Source of the DNA: an uncultured Phycisphaerales bacterium
GTDB lineage: Bacteria; Planctomycetota; Phycisphaerae; Sedimentisphaerales; Anaerohalosphaeraceae
Reading direction: 5' to 3'
Length of the DNA: 64,000 nucleotides
Assembly: GCA_937868095.1 (NCBI GenBank)
Contig: CALMLO010000027.1
Span: 1-64,000 of the forward strand
Shown: positions 62,236-64,000 of the stretch, piece after piece
How the letters are laid out: the number at the start of each line of letters is the position of its first letter
How positions within the stretch are numbered: the stretch's first letter is position 1
Made by a program: the position numbers and the translations under genes
The notes under the pieces: model-generated
Seen by the model: the letters and a program-made list of their open reading frames with translations, nothing else
The model's database searches: none
Told to the model about the DNA's origin: nothing

Positions 62236-63105
62236 GTGAATAAGGAACTAGCTCGCGAATTGATTAGAGCGGGCGTACATTTTGGACACGGGGTCAGCCG
62301 CTGGAACCCGAAGATGGAACCTTATATCTTCGGCAAACGCGGAATGATCCACATTATTAATGTCAAGGAAACCCTTAAGGGGCTGCTGATTGCGAAAAAG
62401 CTCCTTGCCACGGTGGTTTCCGAGGGGAAAGATGTCGTGTTTGTCGGTACGAAGCGTCAAGCCCAGAAAGCCGTACAGCAGGCGGCCGAGCGCTGCGGGA
62501 TGCATTATGTCTCCGAACGCTGGCTGGGCGGTACCCTCACAAACTTTCGAACGATTCGTTCCCGCCTTCAGCGTCTGGAAGAACTCGAAGAGATGGAGGC
62601 CTCCGGACGGCTCGAAGAAGAAAGCAAAAAGCAAGGGGCCCGGCTGAAACGCGAATTGCGGAAGATTCGAAGCAACCTGGGCGGTATTCGGCGGATGAGT
62701 CGTCTGCCGGGGGCTGTCGTGGTTGTCGATGCCCGCAAGGAATATATTGCCCTGCGGGAAGCGCGAAAACTGGGTATTCCTACGATAGCAATTATTGATA
62801 CGGATTCTGACCCGGATACGGCTGATGTGGCGATTCCGGCTAACGATGATTCGATTAAGGCCATCGAACTGATTCTGAACGAGCTGGCCGATGCTGTGGC
62901 GGAAGGCAAGACCATGGTTCGCCCGGCCGAGTCGCAGGAGACAGGCCAGCCCGCCCGTCGTCGTTCGCGTCGCCGGGTATTAGCCGCCGCCTCCGATGCG
63001 GCCGAATCGGCCGAATCGGCGGAAGCAGCAGAAGAAGAAACGGAACCCGCCGTATCGGAGAATCAGCCCCCTCTTTCGGAGCCGGCAGCGTCTGAGAATG
63101 CCTGA
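62236..63105 (+). CDS. rpsB: Small-subunit ribosomal protein uS2
   Basis: A 289-residue protein. LIRAGVHFGHGVSRWNPKM and ERWLGGTLTNFRTI are diagnostic, and IPTIAIIDTDSDPD is in the usual place. After about residue 235 there is an extra tail, first basic (ARRRSRRR), then Ala/Glu/Pro-rich, beyond the E. coli length of 241. GTG 62236 follows GGGAGGTTAG. tsf comes 65 bases later, the standard rpsB-tsf order. Confidence 0.96.
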   Translation: MNKELARELIRAGVHFGHGVSRWNPKMEPYIFGKRGMIHIINVKETLKGLLIAKKLLATVVSEGKDVVFVGTKRQAQKAVQQAAERCGMHYVSERWLGGTLTNFRTIRSRLQRLEELEEMEASGRLEEESKKQGARLKRELRKIRSNLGGIRRMSRLPGAVVVVDARKEYIALREARKLGIPTIAIIDTDSDPDTADVAIPANDDSIKAIELILNELADAVAEGKTMVRPAESQETGQPARRRSRRRVLAAASDAAESAESAEAAEEETEPAVSENQPPLSEPAASENA

Positions 63106-63170
63106 AAGACACGCGGGGTTGGTTGTATCGAAACAATTCAGCAATAAAAAAGCAAACGGGAGTTTGAAGA

Positions 63171-64000
63171 ATGGCAGATATATCAGCAGCGGATGTAATG
63201 AAACTTCGCAGAGCCAGCGGCCAAGGGATGATGGACTGCAAAAAGGCCCTGGAAGAGGCCAATGGCGATTTTGAAGCGGCTATGGAACTGCTTCGCAAAA
63301 AAGGACTGGCTACCCTGCAGAAAAGGGCTGATCGCGAAACAACCCAGGGACGTCTGCTCTCTCGAAAAAGTGCCGATGGCCGCACAGTAGCGATGGTGAC
63401 CCTTTGCTGCGAAACGGATTTTGTCGCCAGAAACGAAGATTTTCTGGCTGTCTCTGAAAAACTGGGGGATTGTGCTCTGCTGGCCGCCGAAGGCAGCAGC
63501 CCGCAGTCTCTGATGGAAATGCAGATTGATGGCCGGCCGTTTTCGGATATCCTGACCGAGGCGGTCAGCAAGATTGGCGAGAAGATTGAAATCGGTGATT
63601 TTGCCCGATATACCCTCACCGGCAGCGGCATAATCGGTTGTTATGTTCATTTCAATGAAAAAACCGGTGCAATGGTTGAGATTGAGACGGATTCAGACCA
63701 AACGGCCAAGGCCCTCAAGCAGCTGGCTAATGAACTGGCTATGCACATTACGGCCATCAAGCCGATTGCGGTGGACAGAGAGTCGGTCCCCTCTTCGGTT
63801 CTTGAGCAGGAACGCCGCATTGCAGCCGAGCAGGTCAAAAATAAGCCGGCCAATATGGTTGAGAAAATTGTAGAAGGGAAAATCGCCAAGTTTCTGAAAG
63901 AGAACTGCCTGGTAGACCAGCCCTTCGTGAAAGATGACAGCAAGACCGTCAGCGAGGTTCTTAATGAAGCGGCTCGCGCAGCAGGCGGACGAGCCAAGAT
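63171..64000 (+). CDS. tsf: Elongation factor Ts (3' partial)
   Basis: The frame from ATG 63171 stays open to the window end, giving about 276 residues; the stop is beyond base 64000. VMKLRRASGQGMMDCKKALE (about 9-28) is the N-terminal domain that contacts EF-Tu, and VTLCCETDFVARNEDF matches the core TDFVA signature (residues about 75-90). EF-Ts releases GDP from EF-Tu. GGGAG at 63158-63162 is the ribosome site. Near the end, LVDQPFVKDDSKTV is also typical. Confidence 0.95.
   Translation, partial: MADISAADVMKLRRASGQGMMDCKKALEEANGDFEAAMELLRKKGLATLQKRADRETTQGRLLSRKSADGRTVAMVTLCCETDFVARNEDFLAVSEKLGDCALLAAEGSSPQSLMEMQIDGRPFSDILTEAVSKIGEKIEIGDFARYTLTGSGIIGCYVHFNEKTGAMVEIETDSDQTAKALKQLANELAMHITAIKPIAVDRESVPSSVLEQERRIAAEQVKNKPANMVEKIVEGKIAKFLKENCLVDQPFVKDDSKTVSEVLNEAARAAGGRAK

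Noticed and set aside
1-64000. CRISPR array, rRNA operon, phage or integrase genes
   Set aside because: None seen: no regularly spaced repeats, no rRNA sequence, no integrase or capsid-like product.

Overview
The window looks like chromosomal DNA of a free-living, probably anaerobic planctomycete, most likely class Phycisphaerae (Sedimentisphaerales-like). This is an inference from gene content: LamG/Ig secreted proteins ending in a DLADFAxFAxxWL motif, a PEP-CTERM protein, a pseudopilin with a degenerate H-X9-DG motif, two TonB-dependent receptors (so an outer membrane), a polysaccharide-type BNR-4 propeller, indolepyruvate:ferredoxin oxidoreductase and several radical-SAM enzymes. No rRNA, CRISPR array, insertion sequence or phage was seen. 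Both end genes are cut by the window.

Layout. 1-10578: a one-directional cluster of secreted proteins (FecR-like fragment, three LamG/Ig proteins with a Cys-stapled dockerin-like tail, a PEP-CTERM protein, a pseudopilin, a BNR-4 propeller), probably for sensing or handling polysaccharide at the surface. 10579-11137: a long gene-poor gap with a near-consensus promoter and a strong terminator, a candidate noncoding RNA. 11138-16804: an NYN/cold-shock-like protein, then two paralogous TonB receptors on the minus strand. 17033-25182: yjbQ, tRNA-Gly, a structured leader, trigger factor, two clpP paralogs, a lipoprotein, an orphan DNA methyltransferase, lnt and a HEAT lipoprotein. 25353-32221: cell-wall elongation operon with its own promoter: MreC-like coiled-coil protein, 57-aa membrane microprotein, mreB, mreC, mreD, PBP2, DUF4056 lipoprotein.

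32240-44771: zinc-ribbon protein, radical-SAM DNA repair-type protein, rpsU, uvrB, nadC, birA, a HigBA-type toxin-antitoxin pair in an AT-rich patch, a DUF697 membrane protein, lipB-lipA behind mirrored divergent promoters, and a PilX-like envelope protein. 44834-52750: minus-strand dehydrogenase, Ala/Pro-rich membrane protein and hemL; plus-strand SurA/PpiD-like chaperone with two small membrane proteins; minus-strand rnc and a STAS protein; then a cold-shock gene. 52873-64000: amidohydrolase, alginate-export-type porin, an aryl-acid module (iorA-iorB-paaK-ACT-paaK-ACT) running into hisA, then rpsB-tsf, with tsf leaving the window.

Together the genes cover surface polysaccharide use, envelope biogenesis, protein quality control and anaerobic aromatic amino-acid metabolism. 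The items that look least described are the Cys-stapled half-dockerin tail, one carbohydrate-binding-like domain used with two different C-terminal sorting ends, two structured intergenic RNA candidates, and the microprotein and MreC-like protein upstream of mreB. All motif positions, start choices and promoter spacings were read by eye; no database search was run.
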